Below, in pieces: positions 6,928 to 17,025 of a DNA stretch of 64,000 nucleotides. The position numbers and the translations under genes were made by a program. The stretch is from Actinotalea soli (GTDB taxonomy: Bacteria > Actinomycetota > Actinomycetes > Actinomycetales > Cellulomonadaceae). Location of the stretch: NCBI RefSeq assembly GCF_017565425.1, contig NZ_JAGEMK010000010.1, positions 1-64,000 on the forward strand, given 5' to 3'. The notes beneath the pieces are model-generated. The model had not been told where the DNA came from. It worked only from the letters and a program-made list of their open reading frames with translations, and searched no databases. Positions within the stretch are counted from its first letter, which is position 1, and each line of letters opens with the position of its first letter.

Positions 6928-8169
6928 ATGCCCGACGCCGATCTGCGCGCGCCCACGCAGGCCACCGCCCCTCGTGCCCGGCTCGCCCTCGGCGCCCTGG
7001 CCCTGGGCGGCTTCGGCATCGGGACGGCCGAGTTCGCGGCCATGGGCCTGCTGCCCGGCATCGCCGCTGACCTCGGCGTCTCCATCCCCGCCGCAGGCCA
7101 CGTGATCACGGCCTACGCGGTCGGCGTCGTGCTCGGGGCCCCGGCCCTGACCGCCCTCGCGGCCCGCTGGGACCGGCGCACGCTGCTCGTGGCGCTGATG
7201 GTCACCTTCACGATCGGCAACCTGCTCTCAGCCCTGGCCCCCACCCTCGAGTGGCTCGTGGTCGGGCGGTTCTTCGCCGGGTTGCCGCACGGGGCGTTCT
7301 TCGGCGTCGGCGCCGTCACCGGAACCGCCGTCGTCGGGCCGTCCCGCCGGGGCATGGCGGTCGCGACGATGATGGTCGGCCTGACCGTGGCGAACGTCGT
7401 CGGCGTGCCGCTGTCGACAGCCCTCGGGCAGCGGATGGGCTGGCAGGCGGCCTTCGTCGTCGTCGGGGTGCTGGGGCTGGCGACCCTGCTCGCTCTCGTG
7501 CGGTGGATCCCGACGGTGCCCTCGGCGAGCGACGCGAGCATCCGTCGGGAGTTCAGCGCCCTCGCGAACGGACGGCTGTGGACGGCCTTCGCCGCGGGCT
7601 CGATCGGGTTCGGCGGGATGTTCGCCGTGTACTCCTACGTCGCCCCGCTGACGACCGAGGTCACCGGCCTCGCCGAACGGAGCGTGCCGTGGGTGCTGGC
7701 CCTGTTCGGGATCGGCATGACGGTGGGCACGCTCGTGGGTGGCCGCGTGGTGGACCGCTCGGTCGTGCTGGCCGTGCGGCTCGGCTTCGTCGGGACGATC
7801 CTCGCCCTGCTGCTGGTCGCGACCACGAGCGCCACCGTCGCCGGAGCCCTGGTCTCCCTGGTCGGGCTCGGGGTGTCCTCGCAGGTGCTCGGCATCGCCC
7901 TCCAGGCCCGCCTGATGGACCTCGCCCCCGCGGCCCCCTCGATCGGGGCGGCGCTGTGCCACTCGGCCCTCAACGCGGGCAACGCGGCCGGGGCCTTCCT
8001 CGGCGGGGCCGTGATCGCTGCGGGGCTCGGGTTCCTCGCCCCGGCGTGGGTCGGGCTCGGGCTGACCGTGGTCGGCCTGGCCATCGTGCTGGTGAGCGGG
8101 CGGCTCGAGCTCCGGACCGGCCCGGCGGTCCCGGTGGACGCGGCGCGGCGCGTGGGCGCCACGCCCTAG
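6928..8169 (+). CDS. MFS transporter, DHA1 family (AraJ/arabinose-efflux-like)
   Basis: A 413-residue, 12-helix transporter. The start of helix 1 (GGFGIGTAEFAAMGLLPGIAADLG) and the 'AGHVITAYAVGVVLGAP' second helix are characteristic of the AraJ/YdhP/CmlA-type DHA1 group. These are efflux permeases for sugars, amphenicols or other small molecules. The ATG at 6928 has GGAG nine bases upstream. It is divergent from a DHA2 exporter and is followed 76 bases later by an alpha-galactosidase gene. A sugar-efflux role is possible from context, but the family is too broad to name a substrate. Confidence 0.85.
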   Translation: MPDADLRAPTQATAPRARLALGALALGGFGIGTAEFAAMGLLPGIAADLGVSIPAAGHVITAYAVGVVLGAPALTALAARWDRRTLLVALMVTFTIGNLLSALAPTLEWLVVGRFFAGLPHGAFFGVGAVTGTAVVGPSRRGMAVATMMVGLTVANVVGVPLSTALGQRMGWQAAFVVVGVLGLATLLALVRWIPTVPSASDASIRREFSALANGRLWTAFAAGSIGFGGMFAVYSYVAPLTTEVTGLAERSVPWVLALFGIGMTVGTLVGGRVVDRSVVLAVRLGFVGTILALLLVATTSATVAGALVSLVGLGVSSQVLGIALQARLMDLAPAAPSIGAALCHSALNAGNAAGAFLGGAVIAAGLGFLAPAWVGLGLTVVGLAIVLVSGRLELRTGPAVPVDAARRVGATP

Positions 8170-8245
8170 GCTCGGACGGCCGCTCGAAGGACGGCCTGAT
8201 CACGACTGCATCACCGACCTGCCCGCACGACCGAGGAGCCCCTGG

Positions 8246-10465
8246 GTGCCTGCCGACCCCACCGTCACCGTCCCGGCCGCCCACAGCGCCCCGTCGGGCC
8301 CTGCGTCGACAGGCGGGTCGCCGTCGGGCCTGAGCCACCTGCGCGCCGGGGGCGTGAGCCTGGTGCTCGACTGGTCAGACGGTCGTCTGCCGCAGGTCCA
8401 CCACTGGGGCGCGGACCTCGGTGAGCTCGGCGAGGGCGAGCTGCGCGACCTCGCCCGGGCCAGCGTGCTCCCCATCGTCACCGGCCAGCTCGACGCCGTC
8501 GTGCCCCTGTCCCTCGTGCCCGAGCAGTCCGCCGGGTGGATGGGCACCCCGGGGCTCACGGGGCACCGCGCCGGTGCTGACTTCACCACGGCCTTCACCG
8601 TGCGCAGCGCTCAGCACGAGCAGCCGACCGGAGACCCCGTCGTCGTGCACCGTCTGCGCATCGAGGCCGCCGACGACGACGCCGAGCTCACCCTGGTCCT
8701 GCACGTCGAGATGCTCGTCTCGGGCCTGGTGCGGATGCGCGGGGAGGTCACCAACACGGGGGCGGGGGTCTTCGACCTCGCGGGGCTCGACCTCGCCCTG
8801 CCGGTCCCGACCGAGGCCGACGAGATCCTCGACCTGACCGGACGCCACCTGCGCGAGCGGGCCCAGCAGCGCCACGCCTTCACCCTCGGCACGCACCTGC
8901 GCGAGAGCCGCCGGGGGCGCGGCCACGACGCGAGCCTGGTCGTCGCGGCCGGGGCCCAGGGCTTCGGGTGGCGCAGCGGCGAGGTGCGCGCGGTCCATCT
9001 GGCGTGGTCGGGCAACACCCGCACCTACGCCGAGCGCACCAACCACGGCGCCTCGATGCTCGCTGCCGGGGAGCTGCTGCTCGCGGGGGAGGTGCGCCTC
9101 GCGCAGGGCGAGAGGTACGAGGGGCCCTGGGTCTACGGCTCGGTCGGCGACGGGCTCGACGCGATGGCGGCCCGCTTCCACACCTACCTGCGCGCGCGCC
9201 CCGAGCACCCGCGCTCGGCCCGGCCGGTGCTCATCAACGTGTGGGAGGCCGTGTACTTCGACCACGACCTGGCCCGGCTCACCGAGCTGGCCGACCGCGC
9301 GGCGGCCCTCGGCGTCGAAAGGTACGTGCTCGACGACGGCTGGTTCGGCTCGCGCCGCGACGCCACCTCGGGGCTGGGAGACTGGGAGGTCTCGACCGAG
9401 GTGTGGCCCGAGGGGCTCGGCCCGATCGTGGACCACGTGCACGGCCTGGGCATGCAGTTCGGCCTGTGGTTCGAGCCCGAGATGATCAACCCGGACTCCG
9501 ACCTCGCCCGCGCCCACCCGGACTGGATCCTCGCCCCGCCGAGCCGGCTGCCCATCCCCGCGCGGGACCAGCAGGTGCTCGACCTCACCCACCCCGGCGC
9601 GTACGCCCACGTGCGGGACCAGATGCTCGCGGTGCTCGCCGCGCACCGGATCGACTACATCAAGTGGGACCACAACCGTGACCTCGTCGAGGCCGCGCAC
9701 CAGCCCACCGGCCAGGCCCGCGTGCACGAGCAGACCCTCGCCGCGTACCGGCTGATGGACGAGATCCGCGCCGCGCACCCCGACCTGGAGATCGAGTCCT
9801 GCGCCGGGGGAGGGGGCCGGGTGGACCTGGGCGTCGTCGCCCGCACGGACAGGGTGTGGACCTCGGACTGCATCGACCCACTCGAGCGCCAGCTCATCGA
9901 GGCAGGCGCCCACCTGCTGCTGCCCCCCGAGCTGCTCGGCTCGCACATCGCCTCGCCGATCAGCCACACCACGGGCCGCGCGCACAGCCTCGACTACCGG
10001 GCCGGCACCGCGTTCTTCTCCCACCTGGGCATCGAGTGGGACATCACCCGCGCCGAGGAGCAGGACCTCGCCCGCCTGGCCACCTGGGTCGCGGCTCACC
10101 AGGAGCACCGGGCGCTGCTGCACTCCGGGGTCGTGGTGCACTCCGACCAGCCCGACCCCGCGCTGTGGCTCCACGGCGTGGTCGCCCAGGACGCGTCCGC
10201 CGCGATCTTCACCTTCACCACCCTCGCGACCCCCGTCGCCGCCCCGCCCGGACGCCTCCGGCTGCCTGGCCTGGACCCCGAGGCTCGCTACCACGTGCGC
10301 CCCCTGCCCCCCGGGGACGTCACCGGCGGTCGAACCTCTCAGGGCGCCGTGGCCTGGTGGGCCGACGGCGTGACCCTCCCGGGGAGGGTGCTGGCCGAGG
10401 TCGGCCTGCAGATGCCTGCCCTCAACCCCGAGCAGATGGTGCTGGTGCACGCCGCCCGGGTGTGA
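8246..10465 (+). CDS. Alpha-galactosidase, glycoside hydrolase family 36
   Basis: A 739-residue GH36 enzyme, the usual length for intracellular bacterial members. An N-terminal beta-supersandwich (about 20-290) precedes a TIM barrel that opens with INVWEAVYFDHD and LDDGWFGSRRD. The catalytic nucleophile is Asp475 in IDYIKWDHN; the acid/base is Asp541 in VWTSDCIDP. A C-terminal beta domain follows. There is no signal peptide, so it should act in the cytoplasm on imported galactosides such as melibiose or raffinose. The GTG at 8246 has GAGGAG eight bases upstream. No sugar ABC transporter or LacI regulator lies nearby; the neighbouring MFS gene is of an efflux-type family. Confidence 0.92.
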   Translation: MPADPTVTVPAAHSAPSGPASTGGSPSGLSHLRAGGVSLVLDWSDGRLPQVHHWGADLGELGEGELRDLARASVLPIVTGQLDAVVPLSLVPEQSAGWMGTPGLTGHRAGADFTTAFTVRSAQHEQPTGDPVVVHRLRIEAADDDAELTLVLHVEMLVSGLVRMRGEVTNTGAGVFDLAGLDLALPVPTEADEILDLTGRHLRERAQQRHAFTLGTHLRESRRGRGHDASLVVAAGAQGFGWRSGEVRAVHLAWSGNTRTYAERTNHGASMLAAGELLLAGEVRLAQGERYEGPWVYGSVGDGLDAMAARFHTYLRARPEHPRSARPVLINVWEAVYFDHDLARLTELADRAAALGVERYVLDDGWFGSRRDATSGLGDWEVSTEVWPEGLGPIVDHVHGLGMQFGLWFEPEMINPDSDLARAHPDWILAPPSRLPIPARDQQVLDLTHPGAYAHVRDQMLAVLAAHRIDYIKWDHNRDLVEAAHQPTGQARVHEQTLAAYRLMDEIRAAHPDLEIESCAGGGGRVDLGVVARTDRVWTSDCIDPLERQLIEAGAHLLLPPELLGSHIASPISHTTGRAHSLDYRAGTAFFSHLGIEWDITRAEEQDLARLATWVAAHQEHRALLHSGVVVHSDQPDPALWLHGVVAQDASAAIFTFTTLATPVAAPPGRLRLPGLDPEARYHVRPLPPGDVTGGRTSQGAVAWWADGVTLPGRVLAEVGLQMPALNPEQMVLVHAARV

Positions 10466-10600
10466 CCGAGGTGACCCCTCTGCCGAGCCGACGAGGGTGG
10501 CTCCGGCGCGGTAGCTCAGGGTGTGCTTCTCGATCGCTTGATGGCGTACCGGTGAGTCCTGCGCCTCATCCACGCAGGGCTCGCCGATCTGCGCGAGCAC

Positions 10601-10606
10601 TAGCCT
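10601..10606 (+). promoter_or_regulatory. -10 element TAGCCT, leaderless geometry
   Basis: TAGCCT lies six bases before the ATG at 10613. The rest of 10466-10600 includes GCGCGGTAGCTCAGGG at about 10507, which resembles a tRNA D-arm but lacks an anticodon or T-arm. Confidence 0.35.
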
Positions 10607-10612
10607 CGAAGC

Positions 10613-10801
10613 ATGAGGACCGCAACCATGGCCCAGCAGTGGGAGTGCCACGCCGTGGGCCTGGTCGCGACGTTCAAGATCGATCTTGAGGGATGGCGGG
10701 CCAGCAAGCCGAACTGGCGCCAGACGGAGATCTTCAAGGCGCTCGGCACTGCCATCCGCAAGGGTGACCCCAGGGCGGTGTCGGTGGCATGCAACTGGTA
10801 G
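10613..10801 (+). CDS. Small hypothetical protein (62 aa)
   Basis: A 62-residue protein of no family I recognise. It has no signal peptide or membrane segment and contains several Trp and Lys residues, unusual against the Ala/Arg-rich neighbours. Codon use and G+C are visibly lower than in flanking genes. The ATG at 10613 is in leaderless position after TAGCCT; an internal ATG at 10628 is an alternative. Its last codons overlap the next gene by 13 bases, and that coupling is the best argument that it is real. With the following membrane protein it forms a two-gene unit between two glycosidase genes that may have been acquired. Confidence 0.5.
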   Translation: MRTATMAQQWECHAVGLVATFKIDLEGWRASKPNWRQTEIFKALGTAIRKGDPRAVSVACNW

Positions 10802-11208
10802 GTCGCCTCCGCCGTGCGGCCCCACCAGTGATCGCCTGGGCTATCACGGCCGCCGTCGTCGTCGTGGTCGATCCCGTCCTCGCAGACGCTGCATGGTGGG
10901 ACTACGACGGCAGCGGCCTCCTGGGGGCACTGGCCTTTCCGCTGGGCTTGTGGATCGTTCTCTCGGCGGGATTGGGCTTCCTCAGCTCTCTGACGGACGC
11001 CAGAACCGCCCACGTGCTCCTCGCCCTGGCCGTGGTTGCCTCTTCCGCGATCGTCACGGTCACATGGACGCTTCTCCTCAGCGATGCGTTCCCCAGCTCG
11101 CAGGCTGCCCCGCTCGGCCTGCCGATAGCAGCGGGCGCTGTCGTGCTGTTCGCCGCAACGGCAGCCGTCTCGGCCGTCCGGAATCGTCGTAGGGCTAGCC
11201 GCGCCTAG
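10789..11208 (+). CDS. Small integral membrane protein (139 aa), unknown function
   Basis: A 139-residue protein with about four hydrophobic helices (near 13-32, 43-66, 75-97 and 106-126) and an Arg-rich C terminus. The positive ends suggest a cytoplasmic C terminus. No domain recognised. Its ATG lies inside the end of the preceding 62-residue ORF, so the pair is likely co-translated. Lower third-position G+C than its neighbours hints at horizontal origin. Confidence 0.6.
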   Translation: MQLVGRLRRAAPPVIAWAITAAVVVVVDPVLADAAWWDYDGSGLLGALAFPLGLWIVLSAGLGFLSSLTDARTAHVLLALAVVASSAIVTVTWTLLLSDAFPSSQAAPLGLPIAAGAVVLFAATAAVSAVRNRRRASRA

Positions 11209-11247
11209 GCGCGGACGCGCGAGCCCCGTGCCTGACCCCGGCCCGCC

Positions 11248-13494
11248 TCAGCCCCTGACCTGGGCGGCCCAGCCCTCGAGCTCGGCCTCGTCCAGCGGGA
11301 AGCCCGGGAAGCGGCTCATCCGGATCACCGGGATCGCCCGCATCATCTCGCCGTGGGTCGGGTCGTCGAGCATCGCCTCGAAGGGGCCGGTGCCCAGGTG
11401 CTCGCGGAGCCGCGGGCCGACCTCGGGGTGGTCGAGCCAGGTGCCGACCGGGCTGAGCAGGTCGAGGGCCGGGGCTGTCCGGTCCCCCGGCAGCTCGATG
11501 CTCGCGGTCGCCCGCACGTCCCGCGAGGAGGCCCCGACGCGCACCTCGAAGGCCCCACCCTCGACCACCCAGCGCTGCTCGCGGGTGCTCCACCACGCGA
11601 AGGCCCGTGCGTCGAGGGGCACCGTGACCCGCTGGCTCTCCCCGGGCGCGAGGGGCACCCGCGCGAAGCCCTTGAGCTCCTGCTCGGGGCGGTACACGCT
11701 GCTGGCGGGGTCCGAGACGTAGACCTGCACCGTCTCGACCCCCGCACGTGGCCCGGTGTTCGTGACCGTCAGGCTCACCTGCACCTGGGCGGCCCCGGCG
11801 TCGACCGCGGTGACCTCGAGGTCGGTGTGCTCGAAGCGTGTGTACGTCAGGCCGTGGCCGAACGGGTACGCGACCTCCATCTGCCGCGCGTCGTACCAGC
11901 GGTAGCCGATGAGCAGCCCTTCGCCGTAGCGCACCACCCCCTCCTCGCCGGGGAAGGCCCCGACCGCGGGGGTGTCCGCGAGGCGCAGCGGGATGGTCTC
12001 GGCCAGGCGGCCCGACGGCGAGACCCGCCCCAGCAGCAGGTCCGCGAGGGCCGAGCCCCCGGCCTGCCCGAGCAGCCACCCCTCGAGCACGGCGCGCACC
12101 CGCCCGCGCCACGGCATCGACACCGCCGACCCGTTCGCGAGGACGACCACGACGTCCCGGCTCACCTCGGCCACGGCCTCGAGCAGGGCCACCTGCTGGG
12201 CCGGGAGGTCGAGGTGCGTGCGGTCGTAGCCCTCGGACTCGGCGGCCGCCGGCAGCCCGAGGAAGAGCAGGACGACCGAGGCCCCGCGGGCGGACTGGAC
12301 CGCCTCGTCGACCAGGCGCGGGTCGGCCTCCTCGGCCTCGGTGACGTACCCCTGGGCGAAGCTGACCTCGCGTCGGCCCGCGAGCTGCTCCTGCAGGGCC
12401 GTGAGCGCGTCGTCCAGCTGCGTGGGCACCACCTGCGAGCTCCCGGCCCCCTGGTAGCGCGGGGTCCGGGCCATCTCGCCGATCACGGCGACCCGGCCGC
12501 CCGAGCTCGGGTCCAGCGGCAGCAGGTCGCCCTCGTTCTCGAGGAGCACGGCGCTGGCAGCGGCGGCCTCGCGGGCCAGGGCGTGGTGCGCCTCGACGTC
12601 GAGGCTCTCGGTGGCCTCGAGGACCGGACGGGCCTTGTCCACCAGGGCGAGCACCCGGCTCGCCGCGAGGTCGACCTCGGCCTCGGTCAGGGTCCCCGCG
12701 GCCACGGCCTCGAGCACCGCACGCGTCCCCGCCCCGCTCGAGGAGGGCATCTCGAGGTCGAGGCCGGCGGCCACCGCGGCAGGACGCTCGTTGACCGCGC
12801 CCCAGTCCGAGACCACGAGGCCCTCGAAGCCCCACTGGTCGCGCAGCACCTCGGTGAGCAGCCACGGGTCCTCCGAGGCGTAGACCCCGTTGATCCGGTT
12901 GTAGGAGCACATCACCGTCCAGGGCTGGGCGGTGCGGACCACGTGCTCGAAGGCCGGCAGGTAGATCTCCCGCAGGGTCCGCTCGTCGACCTCGGCCGAG
13001 GCGGTCATCCGCTCGGTCTCCTGGTTGTTGGCCGCGAAGTGCTTGAGCGAGGTGCCCACACCCCGGGACTGCACCCCCTGCACCATCGCCGCGGCCAAGC
13101 GGCCGGCCAGGAACGGGTCCTCGGAGAAGTACTCGAAGTTCCGCCCGCACAGCGGGGTGCGCTTCATGTTGACGCCCGGGCCCAGCAGCACCGAGACGTT
13201 CTCCGCGCGGCACTCGTCCCCGAGCGCCACCCCGACCCGGCGCAGCAGGTCCACGTCCCAGCTCGAGGCCAGTCCGGCTGCGGGCGGGAAGCAGGTCGCA
13301 GGGATGCTGCCGCCCACGCCCAGGTGGTCACCCTCCTGGGGCTGCTTGCGCAGGCCGTGCGGGCCGTCGGTCACCATGATCGACGGCACGCCGTGGTCGT
13401 CCAGGCCCTGGGTGTGCCAGAAGTCCGCGCCGTCGAGCAGCGAGACCTTCTCCTCGAGGGTCATGGCGGCCAGGGCGGGGTGCAGGTCGGTCAT
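11248..13494 (-). CDS. Beta-glucosidase-like glycoside hydrolase family 3
   Basis: A 748-residue GH3 enzyme with the full three-part layout. A TIM-barrel domain (about 12-300) includes LLGPGVNMKRTPLCGRNFEYFSEDP at about 103-127 and substrate-binding KHF (151-153). Its nucleophile is Asp230 in GLVVSDWGAV. An alpha/beta sandwich domain and a fibronectin III-like C-terminal domain (about 590-690) follow. There is no signal peptide, so it is probably intracellular and acts on imported beta-glucosides such as cellobiose. The ATG at 13494 has GGAG five bases upstream. It is divergent from the GAF-type regulator, and no sugar transporter adjoins it. Other GH3 specificities (beta-xylosidase) cannot be excluded. 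Confidence 0.9.
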   Translation of the reverse strand: MTDLHPALAAMTLEEKVSLLDGADFWHTQGLDDHGVPSIMVTDGPHGLRKQPQEGDHLGVGGSIPATCFPPAAGLASSWDVDLLRRVGVALGDECRAENVSVLLGPGVNMKRTPLCGRNFEYFSEDPFLAGRLAAAMVQGVQSRGVGTSLKHFAANNQETERMTASAEVDERTLREIYLPAFEHVVRTAQPWTVMCSYNRINGVYASEDPWLLTEVLRDQWGFEGLVVSDWGAVNERPAAVAAGLDLEMPSSSGAGTRAVLEAVAAGTLTEAEVDLAASRVLALVDKARPVLEATESLDVEAHHALAREAAAASAVLLENEGDLLPLDPSSGGRVAVIGEMARTPRYQGAGSSQVVPTQLDDALTALQEQLAGRREVSFAQGYVTEAEEADPRLVDEAVQSARGASVVLLFLGLPAAAESEGYDRTHLDLPAQQVALLEAVAEVSRDVVVVLANGSAVSMPWRGRVRAVLEGWLLGQAGGSALADLLLGRVSPSGRLAETIPLRLADTPAVGAFPGEEGVVRYGEGLLIGYRWYDARQMEVAYPFGHGLTYTRFEHTDLEVTAVDAGAAQVQVSLTVTNTGPRAGVETVQVYVSDPASSVYRPEQELKGFARVPLAPGESQRVTVPLDARAFAWWSTREQRWVVEGGAFEVRVGASSRDVRATASIELPGDRTAPALDLLSPVGTWLDHPEVGPRLREHLGTGPFEAMLDDPTHGEMMRAIPVIRMSRFPGFPLDEAELEGWAAQVRG

Positions 13495-13598
13495 GGTGCT
13501 CCGTCGGTGTGGGGTGCGGTGCGGTCGGCCGGAGTGCTGCCAGGGACCATCGTGCCCCGCCTGTTCCCTGCTCCGCCACGGCGACGTACGCTGCGCCC

Positions 13599-13616
13599 AA
13601 CGCCTGATCGGGCGTT
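13599..13616. promoter_or_regulatory. Imperfect palindrome between GH3 and regulator genes
   Basis: AACGCC and GGCGTT form perfect 6-bp arms around a 6-base centre, in the 151-bp gap between the divergent GH3 and GAF-regulator genes. It could be an operator for either gene. No other element is evident in the gap. Confidence 0.3.
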
Positions 13617-13645
13617 CCCACCGACAACGTCGTCGAAGGGGGAGC

Positions 13646-14896
13646 ATGACTGTCGACCCGTGGCTGGCCTGGCCGGCCGGAGCGGACCCGCACGAGCTCG
13701 CCGTCCGGACCCGCCGCGCCCACGAGGCCTTCCTCGGCGGGCGGGCGGGGGCGCCGGTGCGCCAGGTGGTCCTGGACTCGTGGCGGCGCAGCCGACGCAG
13801 CGGGGTCGATCCCGAGCACCCCCGGGTCGAGGTCGACCTGACGGGCCGCGGGCTGGTGGACCACCGTGACCAGCACCCCCTCGCCGCCGCCCTCCCGGTG
13901 GTGCGGCGCGCCCTGCTCGAGGGCCCGGGGACCGACGGCGTGGTCGTCGCCCTCGGTGACGCGGCCGGACGTCTGCTCTGGGTCGAGGGGGACCGTGGCG
14001 TACGACGGCGGCTCGACGGCGCGGGGTTCGTCGAGGGGTCGTGCTGGCTCGAGGGGGCGGTCGGGACGAGTGCCCCCGGCATCGCGCTCGCGACCGACCA
14101 CGAGGTGCAGGTCTTCGCCGCCGAGCACTTCAGCCTCGCCGTCCAGCCGTGGAGCTGCTCGGCGGCCCCCGTCCACGACCCCACGACCGGGGCGGTGCTC
14201 GGGGTGCTCGACCTCACGGGTGGGGACCAGGCCGCGGCCCCGCACATGATGGCCCTGGTCCGGGCCACGGTGATGGCCGTCGAGGCTCAGCTCGCCCTCG
14301 CCGCCCTGCGTGCACCCGCACCACCCGGCAGGCCAGGTCTGACCGTGCTCGGGCGCACGACAGGCAGGGTCGGTGGCGTCGACCTGACCCTGCGCCACGC
14401 CGAGATCCTGCTGCTGCTCAGCCGCCACCCCGAGGGGCTCGGCGCCGAGGAGCTCGCGGTGCTGCTGCACCCCGGGGAGGTCTCGGTGGTGACGGTGCGC
14501 GCGGAGATCTCGCGGTTGCGTCGCGCCGTCGGGCCGCTGCTCGGTGGGTCGCGGCCCTACCGGCTGGCCGGCGAGCTGACCACCGACCTCGACCTGGTGC
14601 GTGCCCGGCTCGACCGGGGGGACGCCGCCGGGGCGGTCGCCGCCTACGCGGGGCCCGTCCTGCCGCGCTCGCAGGCCCCCGGGGTGGTGGCCCTGCGCGA
14701 GGAGCTCGCCGCCGAGATGGCCGCCGCCCTCGAGGCCACCGATGACGCCGCGGCCCTCGGGCGGTGGACGCGGTCCCCCGCAGGGTCCGAGCACTGGAGC
14801 GCGTGGCGCCGGCTGGCGGACCTCGAGCCACCCGGCTCGTGCGCCGCGGTACGGGCCGAGGCCCGGCGCTCGCTGCTCGACCGTCGCCTGGCCTGA
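13646..14896 (+). CDS. GAF-domain transcriptional regulator linked to aldehyde dehydrogenase
   Basis: A 416-residue protein. The N terminus has a region typical of AcoR-like regulators ([16 protein letters not shown], about 51-66), then a GAF domain (about 85-220) with [22 protein letters not shown]. The C-terminal part (about 245-310) reads as a winged-helix or HTH module ([28 protein letters not shown]). There is no AAA+ sigma-54 module. Proteins of this build commonly sit beside acetaldehyde/aldehyde dehydrogenase genes in actinobacteria, and here the dehydrogenase starts 130 bases downstream. It probably senses a small molecule through GAF and controls that operon. The ATG at 13646 follows GGGGGAG closely. 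Confidence 0.75.
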   Translation: MTVDPWLAWPAGADPHELAVRTRRAHEAFLGGRAGAPVRQVVLDSWRRSRRSGVDPEHPRVEVDLTGRGLVDHRDQHPLAAALPVVRRALLEGPGTDGVVVALGDAAGRLLWVEGDRGVRRRLDGAGFVEGSCWLEGAVGTSAPGIALATDHEVQVFAAEHFSLAVQPWSCSAAPVHDPTTGAVLGVLDLTGGDQAAAPHMMALVRATVMAVEAQLALAALRAPAPPGRPGLTVLGRTTGRVGGVDLTLRHAEILLLLSRHPEGLGAEELAVLLHPGEVSVVTVRAEISRLRRAVGPLLGGSRPYRLAGELTTDLDLVRARLDRGDAAGAVAAYAGPVLPRSQAPGVVALREELAAEMAAALEATDDAAALGRWTRSPAGSEHWSAWRRLADLEPPGSCAAVRAEARRSLLDRRLA

Positions 14897-14911
14897 GCTG
14901 CTTTGGCCCGG

Positions 14912-14947
14912 CCTGCAACGGTCCTGCAACCCTCGCGGACCTAGCGT
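14912..14947 (+). promoter_or_regulatory. Aldehyde dehydrogenase promoter with tandem CCTGCAAC repeats
   Basis: CCTGCAAC occurs at 14912-14919 and 14923-14930, an 11-base period that places both on one DNA face. A TAGCGT -10 candidate follows at 14942-14947. The repeats cover the -35 zone and are good candidates for binding by the upstream GAF regulator. The remaining leader to 15026 holds only the Shine-Dalgarno sequence GGAGG. Confidence 0.4.
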
Positions 14948-15026
14948 CGCGCTCGTGGCGCGCCGCAACGGTGCGGCGCCCCTGGGCGCACGACCTGCGC
15001 CCAGCCCACCCGCATGGAGGTCACCG

Positions 15027-16550
<1,524 letters not shown>

Positions 16551-16584
16551 GCCGCCCGTCCGGTCCGCCGACCCTGGAGGTGCT

Positions 16585-16998
16585 GTGACCACCGCGATCC
16601 CCGAGCGGGTCGCGCTGACCGGAGCTGCCGCGGCCATGCTGCGGCAGCTCCGGGACCAGCACGGCGCGCTCATGATCCACCAGTCCGGAGGGTGCTGCGA
16701 CGGCTCCTCCCCGATGTGCTACCCCGACGGCGACCTCATCCTCGGCGACGCCGACGTCCACCTCGGTGACCTGCGCGTCGAGGCCGAGGGGGAGGCCGAC
16801 GGCGAGGGCTTCGTCGTGCCGATGTGGATGAGCAGGGCCCAGTTCGAGTACTGGCGCCACACCCACCTGACGGTCGACCTGGTGCCGGGCCGGGGGGCCG
16901 GGTTCTCCCTCGAGGCCCCCGAGGGGGTGCGCTTCCTGCTGCGCTCGCGGCTGCTCAGCGACGAGGAGGACGCGGCGCTGAACCCGGTCGGGGGGTGA
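16585..16998 (+). CDS. DUF779 protein, aldehyde dehydrogenase partner
   Basis: A 137-residue cytoplasmic protein of the DUF779 family, recognised by HQSGGCCDGSSPMCYPDGD (about 32-50) and by WMSRAQFEYWRHTHLTVDLVPGRG. The Cys-Cys and third Cys could bind metal. Genes of this family very often follow acetaldehyde dehydrogenase genes, as here (34-base gap, same operon), but no activity is known. GTG start with GGAGG directly upstream. Confidence 0.85.
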   Translation: MTTAIPERVALTGAAAAMLRQLRDQHGALMIHQSGGCCDGSSPMCYPDGDLILGDADVHLGDLRVEAEGEADGEGFVVPMWMSRAQFEYWRHTHLTVDLVPGRGAGFSLEAPEGVRFLLRSRLLSDEEDAALNPVGG

Positions 16999-17025
16999 GG
17001 CCTGGGCTCAGGCCGTCCGCACCGC

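Noticed and set aside
10495-10570. tRNA-like sequence GCGCGGTAGCTCAGGG downstream of the alpha-galactosidase gene
   Set aside because: Only a D-arm-like piece is present. No anticodon stem, T-arm or matching acceptor strand follows, so it is not a tRNA gene.
8246-13494. Glycoside utilisation locus with its own transporter
   Set aside because: GH36 and GH3 genes are separated by unrelated small genes, lie on opposite strands and have no linked ABC sugar transporter or LacI regulator.
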